NCBI RefSeq assembly: GCF_011752625.1
Contig: NZ_VWXD01000001.1
Coordinates: 372,001-436,000 of the forward strand
DNA: 64,000 bases
From: Candidatus Pantoea formicae
GTDB taxonomy: Bacteria > Pseudomonadota > Gammaproteobacteria > Enterobacterales > Enterobacteriaceae
Direction: 5' to 3'
Shown: one piece after another, positions 17,154 through 25,734 of the stretch
How the letters are laid out: every line of letters begins with the position of its first letter
Numbering within the stretch: the stretch's first letter is position 1
The notes under the pieces: generated by a model
What the model was told of the DNA's origin: nothing
The model's input: the letters and a program-made list of their open reading frames with translations, nothing else
Databases searched by the model: none
Position numbers and translations under genes: made by a program

Positions 17154-17621
17154 TCATTGACTGCGTTCCATCAGTTCAAGCGTCTGACCATCAGGGCTTT
17201 GTAAATATATTACTCTGGTTCCCTGCATGGGTCCTGACAAAACTGTCTGAGGTTTACCGGGCGTCTTCCAGCCGTAATCCGATACTTTGCCCAAGAGCAT
17301 ATCAAGATCCTCAACTATAAAAGCAAGGTGAGCGTAACCTGGGATATAGGGCGCTGAAGGTTCTTCTGGCTGCTCAATGTTATTGTATTGTAGTAATTCA
17401 ATTTTAATATCAGCCAGTTCAAGCAAAGCCATTCGCACATCAGCTCCCCTTGCACCTGTTACCTCATCGATAATAGGTCCAGACATTTTTCCTTCACGTA
17501 ATAATTTACCTCCAAGAATCTGAGTCCAGAATAATAATGAGTCTTCAATGTTTTTAACTGAAAAACCAACGTGATTAACACTTAATATCATGCGATTACC
17601 TACTGAGTTTTCAAAGTTCAT
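17154..17621 (-). CDS. VOC-family (glyoxalase/dioxygenase-like) protein
   Basis: A 155-residue vicinal-oxygen-chelate protein. VNHVGFSVKNIEDSLLFWTQILGG gives the first beta-alpha-beta-beta-beta unit with a metal His, YIPGYAHLAFIVEDLD the second, and GQTLELMER ends with the metal Glu. Members include lactoylglutathione lyases, epimerases such as methylmalonyl-CoA epimerase, and fosfomycin-resistance enzymes. The spacing here is closest to the epimerase or lyase class. An ATG at 17591 is an equally possible start. Monocistronic. Confidence 0.82.
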   Translation of the reverse strand: MNFENSVGNRMILSVNHVGFSVKNIEDSLLFWTQILGGKLLREGKMSGPIIDEVTGARGADVRMALLELADIKIELLQYNNIEQPEEPSAPYIPGYAHLAFIVEDLDMLLGKVSDYGWKTPGKPQTVLSGPMQGTRVIYLQSPDGQTLELMERSQ

Positions 17622-17721
17622 CGTCCAACCCTATAACAACCTGTTTTATTTCTACATGATAAATGCGTGACCATTTTACAAGCCAGCATCTTTTATCGAT
17701 AAATTGTGAATAACTATATTT

Positions 17722-17792
17722 CGCTCGGAGCGGACATTAGCTGTTGTGGATGTCTGCTGTGGGTCAGGAGCGGATGTTGCTAACATCGAGAT
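17722..17792. repeat. Dispersed intergenic repeat, full copy
   Basis: CGCTCGGAGCGGACATTAGC opens the copy, followed by TGGATGTCTGCTGTGGGTCA, GGAGCGGATGTTGC and TAACATC. It aligns block by block with 17047-17118. It lies in the 299-base spacer between the VOC and arginase-like genes, which holds nothing else recognisable. Confidence 0.6.
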
Positions 17793-17920
17793 GAACTAAT
17801 CTGCGGGGAGCAGGTCACGCTGACCTACTCCTCGCTCACAGTAAACCTTGATCAGCCTGCAGGTCAGGTCGCTGCGCTAGTCTTAATTAAGGATTGGTTG
17901 TCATTTCTCGCGTATGCGCA

Positions 17921-18808
17921 TTATTCCTTACGCAGCAGGGGCAGGTCAGATAACAGTTTCTGAAGTTTAATGGCCACGCGCGGCATCGGCTCAGCAACGG
18001 TCAGGCCAACTACGTCAAAGCCTTGGGCAATGTCGTTTATCAGACGCGATACCTCGCTGATTTTCATTCCGTCCGGATCGGTGCCGACAGCGGCAATCAT
18101 TTCTGCCGGATCGATAACATCTAAATCAAAATGTATAAGCACTTTTGACGCTCCGGTACTCTCCAGCCAGTCCATCACTGGAACACTGTCTTCAGATACA
18201 GCAGTTGGGGGATAGCTTTTCACCCCCAGTTCGTGCTGACGCTCAGGGGTGCCCCCTTCTTTTTCCCAGGCGCGCAGACCAACGATCAGGACACGCGACG
18301 GTTCAATGCTTGCCGGAAGCAGGCTCTGAAGCTGTTCATCGCCATGGCCTAATACGCTGGCAAGCGCCATGGCATGATAGCCGCGTGAGCCTTCCCCTGG
18401 ATAGTTCAAGTCCGGGTGCGCATCAACCCAGACTACAGCCACGTCATCCCGGTATTTGTCGGCCAGGTAAGTAAAAGGCACAACGCTTACCGAGCACTCC
18501 CCTCCGAGCGTGACGATACGTTCGGGCGCATGCTCGCGTATGACACTCAGTGCAGTGCGTATGTTTTTAACCACAGCATCATAGGCAATAATGCCCTTTT
18601 TTTCCGTCCGATCTGCTAATTTCAATGAGACGGGAATTTCGGCCTTTTTCCCGCCAGATTCAGGTGCAAGGAAATTAAGCAGTCGGGATCCCAGAAAATA
18701 GCCTTTCAAAGCATCCTCAGCTGGAAGTTCAGGAACAAAAGTGTCAATCGGACCGCCACCCTGCCATTGTGGGAAAATGAGTCGGAGCGTGCTGCTGTCA
18801 GTTTTCAT
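17921..18808 (-). CDS. Arginase/agmatinase-family ureohydrolase-like protein
   Basis: A 295-residue protein of the ureohydrolase fold. Binuclear manganese site motifs are visible: VVWVDAHPDLN (about 133-143), the SRGYHAMAL loop, and IHFDLDVIDP (about 232-241). The usual GGDHS is replaced by GGECS, so one metal-binding His is a Cys; from memory related variants are known in a subgroup of this family. The ATG at 18808 is chosen over one 12 bases upstream because AGGAAG precedes it at proper spacing. Substrate unknown; a guanidino compound or formimino-amino acid is likely. Monocistronic. Confidence 0.82.
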   Translation of the reverse strand: MKTDSSTLRLIFPQWQGGGPIDTFVPELPAEDALKGYFLGSRLLNFLAPESGGKKAEIPVSLKLADRTEKKGIIAYDAVVKNIRTALSVIREHAPERIVTLGGECSVSVVPFTYLADKYRDDVAVVWVDAHPDLNYPGEGSRGYHAMALASVLGHGDEQLQSLLPASIEPSRVLIVGLRAWEKEGGTPERQHELGVKSYPPTAVSEDSVPVMDWLESTGASKVLIHFDLDVIDPAEMIAAVGTDPDGMKISEVSRLINDIAQGFDVVGLTVAEPMPRVAIKLQKLLSDLPLLRKE

Positions 18809-19063
18809 TTTCTTCCTCATGGTTTTAAATTATTTATCAGGAATTACCCTCCAGAGGTCCTCCCGCACATGGATTCCGCAGCGATGAGGATAGGCAACCA
18901 TGCCCCGGGAGCGCGTGTGGCATGAATTAAGCATTTACAGATGTTCCTGATAAAAACGTTGTAATCAAGGTTAAGTATACTCAGACGAAAAGAATGAAAA
19001 AGCAGGCAAAACTGCCATCTGTATCCACATGGATGAATAATCCTGGACAACAGAGTTACTCCA

Positions 19064-19954
19064 TTACGCGCTGAACCGTTCAATCATCCAATCAACAAAC
19101 ACGCGTAATCTGGCGCTCTGATGACGGTTGGACGGGTAAACCAGATGGAAAGGTAAAAGGGGCTGGCTCCAGCCCGTAAGAACGGGGACCAGTTCACCGG
19201 CATTAATGTGCGGCTGAGCAAACCTCCGGAGATGCTGACCAACGCCCAGTCCTGCCAGGATCATGTCTATCACGCCGTCACCCTCGTTTGCCGCAAACTG
19301 GCTGGCGTAAATTTCCTGCGTATCACCATTTGCGGTGAAGACAAGCGGCTCCGGTTTACCGGTTGCCGCAAAGAAATAGCTGACGATGCGGTGATTGTCC
19401 CGCAGATCCTCAGGCGACGCCGGTTCGCCGTGGCGCGCCAGGTAATCAGGAGAGGCACAGGTGACGTAATCAAGCTCAAAGAGCTTACGTCCTATCATGG
19501 TCATGTCGCTCAGCTTGCCAGCGCGGATGGCACAGTCAACGGCCTCACCCACAATGTTAACGGTGCGGTCATTGATGCCCAGGGAAAGGGTGATGTCCGG
19601 GTACTCGTGATGAAAGTCCGGCAGTGCCGGGATAAGCAGGCGATGGGCAAATGAAACGGGCGCATCAATGCGAAGATGCCCGCCCGGCTTGTGCTTCTTC
19701 CCCCGGACCGCCGTATCAGCGGCATCCACCGCGGCGATGACCCGCTGGGCCTGATGAAAGTACTCAAAACCTTCAGCCGACACAGAAATGGTCCGGGTGG
19801 TCCGGTGAATAAGCTTTGCCCCAAGATGTTTTTCTAGATCGCTGACAAGTTTACTCAGGCTGGAGCGTGGCATTCCCATCTGATCGGCGGCGCGGTTAAA
19901 CGAGCCCGCCTCAACCACCCTTGCAAAGGCACGCATAGCCAGAAGCTGATTCAT
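19064..19954 (-). CDS. LysR-family transcriptional regulator
   Basis: A 296-residue LysR regulator. The winged helix-turn-helix spans about 1-60 (FARVVEAGSFNRAADQMGMP, SSLSKLVSDLEKHLGAKL), then the inducer-binding domain with LRIDAPVSFAHRLLIPALP from about 92. It resembles the subgroup that controls divergent MFS or oxidoreductase genes. The MFS gene at 20307 and the remnant of a quinone oxidoreductase lie divergently, so this regulator probably controlled both. Confidence 0.88.
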   Translation of the reverse strand: MNQLLAMRAFARVVEAGSFNRAADQMGMPRSSLSKLVSDLEKHLGAKLIHRTTRTISVSAEGFEYFHQAQRVIAAVDAADTAVRGKKHKPGGHLRIDAPVSFAHRLLIPALPDFHHEYPDITLSLGINDRTVNIVGEAVDCAIRAGKLSDMTMIGRKLFELDYVTCASPDYLARHGEPASPEDLRDNHRIVSYFFAATGKPEPLVFTANGDTQEIYASQFAANEGDGVIDMILAGLGVGQHLRRFAQPHINAGELVPVLTGWSQPLLPFHLVYPSNRHQSARLRVFVDWMIERFSA

Positions 19955-20039
19955 CTTTCTCTTTCACCAGAGTGATTATCCATACACATGGACACAGATG
20001 ACAGGTTAGTACACTTTTTCTTTCAGTCACAGTGCTTAT

Positions 20040-20286
20040 CCTGATCGCTATACGTTATTGCTGCACCGCTACTCACTACCTGCAGCACTGCGGTTGACTG
20101 GACTAAAGAGGACATGACGGAGAAGGTGATGCGCTTACCGGGGGCAAGGGGGCCGACCATGCGTTCGACCCGGTTGGTGACGCCATGTTCAGCAAGCCTT
20201 TCGACGCCTCGCATTCGCGCGGCCGTATTGTATCGACTGGCTTCACCGCAGGACGTCGCGTGAAGCAGTCGGCTCCATTACTGTAA
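20040..20286 (+). pseudogene. 3' remnant of an MDR-family quinone oxidoreductase
   Basis: One frame reads VDWTKEDMTEKVMR up to about 20133. After a one-base shift the next frame reads LTGGKGADHAFDPVGDAMFS then GRIVSTGFTAGRR up to a TAA at 20284-20286. Together these match the nucleotide-binding half of zeta-crystallin-like NADPH:quinone reductases. The N-terminal half is absent. A single missing base near 20131-20137 and a truncated 5' end make it non-functional. It ends 20 bases before the MFS gene, the position of an operon partner. Confidence 0.7.
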
Positions 20287-20306
20287 ACCTGAAATAAGTG
20301 CGGAAT

Positions 20307-21491
20307 ATGGAAAATATCAGACTAGAAAAACGGGGATGGGCAGGCGTAGCGTCGCTGGCGCTGGGCTCATTTGCATCGGTGACCACAGAGTTTCTGCCGG
20401 TCGGGCTCTTGCCCGATGTGGCGGGTGACTATGGTATCACAACCGGCGAGGCGGGAATGATGATGACCCTGCCGGGGCTGCTCGCTGCGGTCGCTGCGCC
20501 GGGCGTCATGATGGCGGCGGGCAAAGCGGACAGGCGTTGGCTGCTTATCGGGCTTTCCTTTCTCCTGCTCATTTCAGCGTCAATGTCAGCATGGGCGCCT
20601 GACTGGCATATAATGCTGCTGAGCCGTGGGCTGACCGGTATCAGCCTCGGTGCATTCTGGGCCATAGGACTGGCGGTTGCAGGCAGGCTCGTCAGCCAGG
20701 AAAGCGCTGGTAAGGCTATTGCGGCTGTTTTTGGCGGTGTCACGGCGGCCATGATCCTCGGGGTGCCTTTCGGCACATTTGTCGCCGGGCTTTTCGACTG
20801 GCGTACAGCATTCGTGGCCGCTGCGCTGATTGCCGTCGTGCCGCTTGTCCTGCAGCTTCTTTTTCTGTCATCAGTGCTGGCTGAAGACAAACTGCGTCCC
20901 GCCTCGTTGATGAATTTTATTCGCCGAATTGAGGCGAGAAAAAGCATTCTGCTGATTTTACTGATTTTTGGTACGCACTTCGGCACCTATACATTTCTGA
21001 CCCCGCTGCTCTCTGATGCCGGTATCGGGCAGGCGGCGATAACCTTGAGCCTGCTGGGCTTTGGCGTAACCGGGTTTATATCCAATTTTGTGGCTTCTGC
21101 CTTTGTCAGTGAGTATCTGAAAAGTACGCTGGCATCAGCATTACTGGTAATGATGATGTCGCTGCTATTGATGGCTGCAGCGCACAATGCGATGTGGCTG
21201 ATTGCAGGGGTGCTGCTCTGGGGGGGCGCATGGGGAGCGTTGCCGCTTTGCCTGAATATCAATAACCGCATGGCTTCTGGTGAGCTGATAGAAGCAGGTT
21301 CAGCGATGTTTACCTTTACGGTTCAGGTCGCTATAGCTTCAGGTTCAGCAGCCGGTGGCGTGATTGTTGATAACCTCAGTATCCAGAAGGATTTTTTTAG
21401 CGGGACAGCATTTATTGTATTCAGCCTGATCATTTTGTACGGATGGAAGGCTGGAACGAAAGCAGAATATGCCCTAAACCGCCGGAATTAG
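20307..21491 (+). CDS. MFS transporter (DHA1, sugar/drug efflux type)
   Basis: A 394-residue major facilitator with 12 predicted helices. The typical opening is SFASVTTEFLPVGLLPDVA (about 20-38), motif A-like GKADRRWLLIG between helices 2 and 3, and SRGLTGISLGAFWAIG in helix 4, as in AraJ/YdeA-type efflux proteins. Start choice is uncertain: the ATG at 20307 and a GTG at 20298 both lack a strong Shine-Dalgarno, perhaps because the gene was translationally coupled to the decayed oxidoreductase just upstream. A terminator-like hairpin follows. Confidence 0.87.
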   Translation: MENIRLEKRGWAGVASLALGSFASVTTEFLPVGLLPDVAGDYGITTGEAGMMMTLPGLLAAVAAPGVMMAAGKADRRWLLIGLSFLLLISASMSAWAPDWHIMLLSRGLTGISLGAFWAIGLAVAGRLVSQESAGKAIAAVFGGVTAAMILGVPFGTFVAGLFDWRTAFVAAALIAVVPLVLQLLFLSSVLAEDKLRPASLMNFIRRIEARKSILLILLIFGTHFGTYTFLTPLLSDAGIGQAAITLSLLGFGVTGFISNFVASAFVSEYLKSTLASALLVMMMSLLLMAAAHNAMWLIAGVLLWGGAWGALPLCLNINNRMASGELIEAGSAMFTFTVQVAIASGSAAGGVIVDNLSIQKDFFSGTAFIVFSLIILYGWKAGTKAEYALNRRN

Positions 21492-21509
21492 GCCGTTTGC
21501 TTAATCAAC

Positions 21510-21537
21510 AGCCTCAGCTTAAACGCCGGGGCTTTTT
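21510..21537 (+). terminator. Probable intrinsic terminator after the MFS gene
   Basis: AGCCTC (21510-21515) pairs with GGGGCT (21528-21533), with one G-U pair and a 12-base loop. A run of Ts follows directly (21533-21537). It lies 19 bases after the stop. Confidence 0.5.
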
Positions 21538-21657
21538 ATGTTAACGTCCGTTTTTCGCTCATAGCTGCCATTCTGATACTTTAAACTCCGTGAGATGTTT
21601 CGGCATCCATTGAGCCTGCACGAACAAGAATTGGATGTCCGTTCAATACTTGAGAAA

Positions 21658-22110
21658 TTACCGTGCTGGGTTACTCAGGCATAGTTGGTGTGTGACTTTA
21701 TCTATACCAGATAAAGCAACAAAACCAGCTCGTTCATAGAAAGTGAAGGCTGATGATGGTGCATTCGTGTTGATAAAATCAAACCAGTGGCCAGCATCCT
21801 TGAGTATTTCACTGAGCAGACTGCTGCCAACACGATATTTTCTCCATTCCGTATCGACATAAAGATGTCGCAGACGTCCAACGCCAGTGGCTTGCGTGAA
21901 AGGATCGATGTTAAGCCCACACACGCCAACAATTAAACCATCAGCATAGGCCCCAATCAGTTTTTCACCGGGCCTGTCAAAACGGTTATGTCCGCTGTGC
22001 CAATTATCTTCCAGCCGGCGCAACATGTTAAATCCTTCAGCCATGCTCTGCGATCTTAACTCATCAAATCCTGGGCTGTCCGGGGTGAGGTTTGCGAAAT
22101 GGATATCCAT
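21658..22110 (-). CDS. GNAT-family N-acetyltransferase
   Basis: A 150-residue acetyltransferase. Motif A appears as RHLYVDTEWRKYRVGSSLLS, motif B as AFTFYERAGFVAL. The start at 22110 is chosen because GGAG lies nine bases before it and the fold starts at once (MDIHFANLTPDSPGF); a longer frame back to 22239 has an unlikely Cys/His-rich leader. Substrate unknown. It is divergent from the SDR gene. Confidence 0.8.
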   Translation of the reverse strand: MDIHFANLTPDSPGFDELRSQSMAEGFNMLRRLEDNWHSGHNRFDRPGEKLIGAYADGLIVGVCGLNIDPFTQATGVGRLRHLYVDTEWRKYRVGSSLLSEILKDAGHWFDFINTNAPSSAFTFYERAGFVALSGIDKVTHQLCLSNPAR

Positions 22111-22330
22111 GAGCCGCTCCAATGTTTTCTTCTGCATATTCAGGACAGAATGACCAGCGCGTACATTATGACAGTGATCCTGCCTTTGTCTGTTTGGACA
22201 TAAATGTTTTTGAGCGCCAACTGATGAGATTTTAGCCAATGTTGCTTTCGTTGCTTAAAGAAAAAGATGACGGCCAATGATTAACTTTCGTAAGGTAAGC
22301 GCTGAATTTAAATACAATCATGGAGCAGTC

Positions 22331-23071
22331 ATGGGCAGATTTCAGGGGAAACGCATTCTCATCACAGGCGGGACCAGCGGTATGGGCCTTGCGGGCGCTC
22401 AACGCATCGTCTATGAAGGTGGGCAGGTCGCTATCACGGGACTCAATGAAGAGCGTCTTAAGCGTGCCCGCAGTTTACTGCCTCAAACATCTCTGATTCT
22501 CAGAAGTGATGCTTCCAGCGAAGCAGATATCAGCGAGCTACAAACTGCGATCGGCCATTGGGGCTCTCTCGATGGACTTTGGCTGAATGCGGGATTTGCA
22601 GAAGTTGGCTCTCCGGAATTTGTTACAGCTGATGCGTTTAATCAAATGATGAATGCCAACGTCCGTGGTCCAATGCTACAACTGGCGGCACTCTCCGGCG
22701 CCCTCAATCCCGGGTCCAGTGTTCTGGTAACATCTTCTTCGTCAGTTTATGAAGGTGCTGCAATGACGAGTTTGTACGCAGCAACTAAAGGTGCCGTTAT
22801 TGCGATGGTTAAGAGCTGGGCTTCCGCACTGGCTGGGAGACACATACGCGCAAATACCCTCGTGCCCGGCCCAATTGAAACGAACTTCAGGCATTTCATG
22901 CCAGAAGAATCACGCCAGCAGTTTGAGGATTTTGTGGTCAGTCAGGTACCTCTTGGGCGTGCCGGAACAGCGGATGAAGCCGCCGCGGTAGCGCTCTTTC
23001 TGCTTTCAGATGATGCCTCGTACGTTACTGGAAGCCAATATGCTGTAGATGGCGGGCTGGTTCATTACTGA
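22331..23071 (+). CDS. Short-chain dehydrogenase/reductase
   Basis: A 246-residue classical SDR. It has the cofactor motif GGTSGMGLAG (about 12-21), the NAG motif (LWLNAGFAE), the catalytic Ser in LVTSSSSVYEG, and YAATK as the YxxxK catalytic pair, ending in YAVDGG. The ATG at 22331 has GGAG eight bases upstream and gives the family length; an earlier in-frame ATG at 22277 adds 18 unusual residues. It reduces or oxidises an unknown carbonyl or alcohol with NAD(P). A 10-bp perfect hairpin follows. Confidence 0.87.
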   Translation: MGRFQGKRILITGGTSGMGLAGAQRIVYEGGQVAITGLNEERLKRARSLLPQTSLILRSDASSEADISELQTAIGHWGSLDGLWLNAGFAEVGSPEFVTADAFNQMMNANVRGPMLQLAALSGALNPGSSVLVTSSSSVYEGAAMTSLYAATKGAVIAMVKSWASALAGRHIRANTLVPGPIETNFRHFMPEESRQQFEDFVVSQVPLGRAGTADEAAAVALFLLSDDASYVTGSQYAVDGGLVHY

Positions 23072-23089
23072 CTTTGTCAAATTCAATAA

Positions 23090-23117
23090 GCAGGCAATGG
23101 CCATTTTCATTGCCTGC
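23090..23117 (+). terminator. Perfect 10-bp hairpin after the SDR gene
   Basis: GCAGGCAATG (23090-23099) pairs with CATTGCCTGC (23108-23117) around GCCATTTT. There is no U-run after it on either strand, so it may stabilise mRNA ends rather than terminate by itself. Confidence 0.45.
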
Positions 23118-23250
23118 AATCTGGACGGAGTGTAAAACCGTCCTCTCACCCTTGAAATTAATTATTGCTTAAATTCATTGCCGATATGATTAAGTATCGA
23201 GACCTCCCGGCTCATAAGCAGCCAATTAAAAATAAGCAATTGATATAATA

Positions 23251-23867
23251 TCACTTACTGCTGAGAGCAAGTTTAGCCGCAAAGCCTAAAAACAGGCCTC
23301 CAGTTGCTCTGTCCATACCCCGGACGACACTGTTTTTTTTCAGTATGGCTGATGCAAAATGTGTGGATAAGATAGGGTTACGGACCAGAGAGTCCCAATG
23401 GCAACGTGAACAGTGACCAGTATAAATGTCCATATGAATGGAGAATGCCCGACAGGAATAAACTGAGGCAAGAAAGAGACATAGAATATGCCCATTTTGG
23501 GGTTGAGCACATTTCCCAGCATCCCTCTGATAAACCAGTTACCTTTTGAAGGCTCGCTTTTGCCGTGACTGAATGACGAACGGGGACGCACCAATAGTTG
23601 CAGGCCCAGCCAACTCAGGTAAACGGCACCACATACTTTCAGGATGGTATAAGCCAGCTCTGAAACGGCCAGTAGCGCGCCTAAACCCAGAGCAACCAGC
23701 GCACCCCATATGAAGCACCCCACATCAATACCCAGAGCAGCCTGAAAAGCCTTTTTCCCACCCTCAGCGCAGGCAGTTCGAAGAATAAGTGCAGTATCTA
23801 ATCCGGGAGTAAGTGTCAGCAGCAGCGCAGCTAAGGAGTAAGCAAGAAGAGAATCGGTAGGAGTCAT
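23251..23867 (-). pseudogene. Frameshifted LysE-family exporter
   Basis: The first 165 or so codons from 23867 read as a LysE/RhtB exporter (TLTPGLDTALILRTACAEGG, GIDVGCFIWGALVALGLGAL, GNVLNPKMGIFYVSFLPQF). After GTLWS the frame runs into a stop at 23340. The missing C-terminus (NSVVRGMDRATGGLFLGFAAKLALSS) continues in the neighbouring frame to 23251. A single-base indel near 23385-23400 explains both. A run of eight Ts at 23333-23340 lies just past the break. Without the last helix the product is probably inactive. Confidence 0.8.
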
Positions 23868-24256
23868 TTTCTTTGTCCGAAAGAGTGTATGCTATTCATT
23901 AACTTTCATGCGGTCAATTTATTGCGATGGTTTTTTAACAAGGTCTTCGTGGTCTTTCAGAAGAATCAGGACCATTTAAATTTAAAAAAAGCTGCTTGAT
24001 TTATTACTTTTAGCTGTCTGCAGTTCGCTCAAAGCGGACAGCTGACACTGACTTGAGGCAACTTAGTGGCACCAGAGGACGTCACTAACAACAATCTAAG
24101 TTAATAGATAGAGAGCAGGTCAGAGTGTAAAGCACCAGAAAGCCCCCACAGCACATCGAAGTATCTTGAGCTGTTTTCCAATAATTTATTCGACGTTAAG
24201 AAATATTTATGCAGTGATATAAAACATAAATGGTGATGTAATTATTTAAGCGGATT
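23868..24256. repeat. Spacer with a diverged dispersed-repeat copy
   Basis: CGCTCAAAGCGGACAGCTGA at 24026-24045 matches the repeat head seen at 17047 and 17722. The following blocks are more diverged (GGCACCAGAGGACGTCACT near 24066). The rest of this spacer is AT-rich and shows no gene. Confidence 0.45.
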
Positions 24257-24733
24257 TCATAGCAGGGATTTACGCATCAACGCATTTTCCAAAATGACTC
24301 CGCGAATAACAGGAAAACCCCGCTCGACCACATGAAAGCCGTGCCGAATAAAGAAAGGTTCAGCTGTCTTACTGACATTGGATGTCAGTTCGGTTAAATC
24401 TAGCCTTGTGGCTTCTTCATGAATGCAACGCATGAGTAATGTCCCGACACCTTTACGCGAATAATGGCCGGAAACGTAGAAGTGGTCGATGTATCCACTG
24501 GTTTGAACATCGGCGTAACCGACTATTACGCCATTCACCTCAGCGATAAAGGGTTTCAGCGTCCTCATACGCAAGGACCATTTCTCTTTATCCATATCCT
24601 CCGGTGCCCAAGCCTCAATTTGTTCTCGCGTATAATCGCATGCTGAAATATTACGTATAGACGCTAAAAACACCAGGAGTAGGGCCGCTTCATCACCTGA
24701 TTGGAATCGTCTCACTTTCACAAAAAACTCCAT
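24257..24733 (-). CDS. GNAT-family N-acetyltransferase
   Basis: A 158-residue acetyltransferase with IDHFYVSGHYSRKGVGTLLM (about 82-101) as the acetyl-CoA loop and FFIRHGFHVVERG near the end. The N-terminal VRRFQSGDEAALLLVF and the DYTREQIEAWAP segment are typical of the PhnO/YafP-like subgroup. Substrate unknown. Monocistronic and divergent from the cold shock gene. Confidence 0.83.
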   Translation of the reverse strand: MEFFVKVRRFQSGDEAALLLVFLASIRNISACDYTREQIEAWAPEDMDKEKWSLRMRTLKPFIAEVNGVIVGYADVQTSGYIDHFYVSGHYSRKGVGTLLMRCIHEEATRLDLTELTSNVSKTAEPFFIRHGFHVVERGFPVIRGVILENALMRKSLL

Positions 24734-25114
24734 CTGAACTTTAAATAATTGGCGTGAATGTAAAGTTCACGGCGTTGCTTATCCTGTTACCAGGTGCTCA
24801 GCCCATTGCTACTGGGTTCTTTGACACTGTTTGCCTCACTGCTGTATTAAAGAGTTTAATGGGCAAACAGCCATCCAGCAGTATAAGTGGTAAAAATAAT
24901 AAGGGGTTGTCAAACCAATCTGTCTATGTCTTAATGGCGACCTTGGTTTGGAAAACAGACCTTATGAAAGCAGTTTTAGTAAAGCAGTCCTCAGTTCAAG
25001 TGTTATCCCCAGATATCCTTCTTTGTGAGCCTCCTCCTAAGTGCCAAATAAGTTACTCTCTCATTACAGGCCATAATCGCCGCGCTTTGTGGCTCATCAA
25101 TTAAGGAAATATCT
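24734..25114. other. Long leader region of the cold shock gene
   Basis: A 351-base frame (24754-25104) spans this region but its product is not protein-like in composition and it lacks a ribosome-binding site. The region more likely holds the promoter and long 5' untranslated leader usual for csp genes. No CspA-type cold box was recognised. Confidence 0.45.
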
Positions 25115-25327
25115 ATGTCTAACAAAATGACTGGTTTAGTAAAATGGTTCAACTCTGATAAAGGTTTTGGTTTTATCACTCCAAACGATGGCAGCAAAGA
25201 TGTATTCGTACATTTCTCTGCAATCCAGAGCGACAGCTACAAAACTCTTGATGAAGGTCAGCAAGTTTCCTTCACCATCGAAAATGGCGCCAAAGGTCCT
25301 GCAGCGGGTAACGTTACCCCACTGTAA
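25115..25327 (+). CDS. Cold shock protein of the CspA family
   Basis: A 70-residue cold-shock-domain protein that binds single-stranded RNA and DNA. RNP1 KGFGFI (16-21) and RNP2 VFVHF (30-34) are intact, and the length and [18 protein letters not shown] opening match enterobacterial Csp proteins. AAGGAAATATCT gives a good Shine-Dalgarno. Which paralogue it is cannot be fixed. A strong terminator follows 77 bases later. Confidence 0.93.
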   Translation: MSNKMTGLVKWFNSDKGFGFITPNDGSKDVFVHFSAIQSDSYKTLDEGQQVSFTIENGAKGPAAGNVTPL

Positions 25328-25403
25328 GCCGCGCTGATTATCATTGACGCTTACAGTAGCGATGACGGCAATAGCCTGAGCAGTTAAGGTCAATAGATGA
25401 TAA

Positions 25404-25430
25404 AAAACCCCGCCTAGTGCGGGGTTTTTG
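25404..25430 (+). terminator. Strong intrinsic terminator after the cold shock gene
   Basis: AAAACCCCGC (25404-25413) pairs perfectly with GCGGGGTTTT (25419-25428) around CTAGT, with Ts continuing. The preceding A-run makes it usable in both directions, so it may also serve the converging YjfB gene. Confidence 0.9.
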
Positions 25431-25457
25431 TTATCTAACGTTCACTCAAAAACATCT

Positions 25458-25646
25458 TTAAGCCGTGGTGTTGATATTACGGCCCACCGCCGGGTTAGCC
25501 GGTAGCTGAGGGATGGAGTCAAGAATCCCAGCAGCCATAGATTGCTGATTGTCCAGCGTCTTTTTCAGTACGAGGGTGCTCACTTTACTACTGAGATCCA
25601 GGTTAGCCAGGCCAGTAGCCAAAGAAGTAATCTGTGATACATCCAT
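25458..25646 (-). CDS. YjfB-type putative motility peptide
   Basis: A 62-residue protein matching the YjfB family pattern: MDVSQI start, ATGLAN, VSTLVLKKTLDNQQS, and the conserved end NPAVGRNINTTA. An AAAGGAGAG Shine-Dalgarno precedes the ATG. The family is annotated as putative motility protein, but its function is not established and no flagellar gene lies nearby. Monocistronic. Confidence 0.8.
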   Translation of the reverse strand: MDVSQITSLATGLANLDLSSKVSTLVLKKTLDNQQSMAAGILDSIPQLPANPAVGRNINTTA

Positions 25647-25734
25647 TTCGCTCTCCTTTAAATACAAGATTAAAGCTGCAAACGGCTTTAGAAGCCTGAA
25701 ATGACTATCGGCAGATTGGCATATAGCTTCAGGA

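Noticed and set aside
20023..20214. Minus-strand frame of 63 codons next to the LysR gene
   Set aside because: The plus strand here clearly encodes the tail of a quinone oxidoreductase, so this frame is a shadow.
23333..23340. Run of eight Ts as a programmed frameshift site in the LysE gene
   Set aside because: In the reading direction the run lies just after the stop of the first frame, so slippage there cannot join the two frames; the indel must lie upstream.
24754..25104. 116-codon frame upstream of the cold shock gene
   Set aside because: No ribosome site and non-protein-like composition; the long untranslated leader usual for csp genes explains the region.
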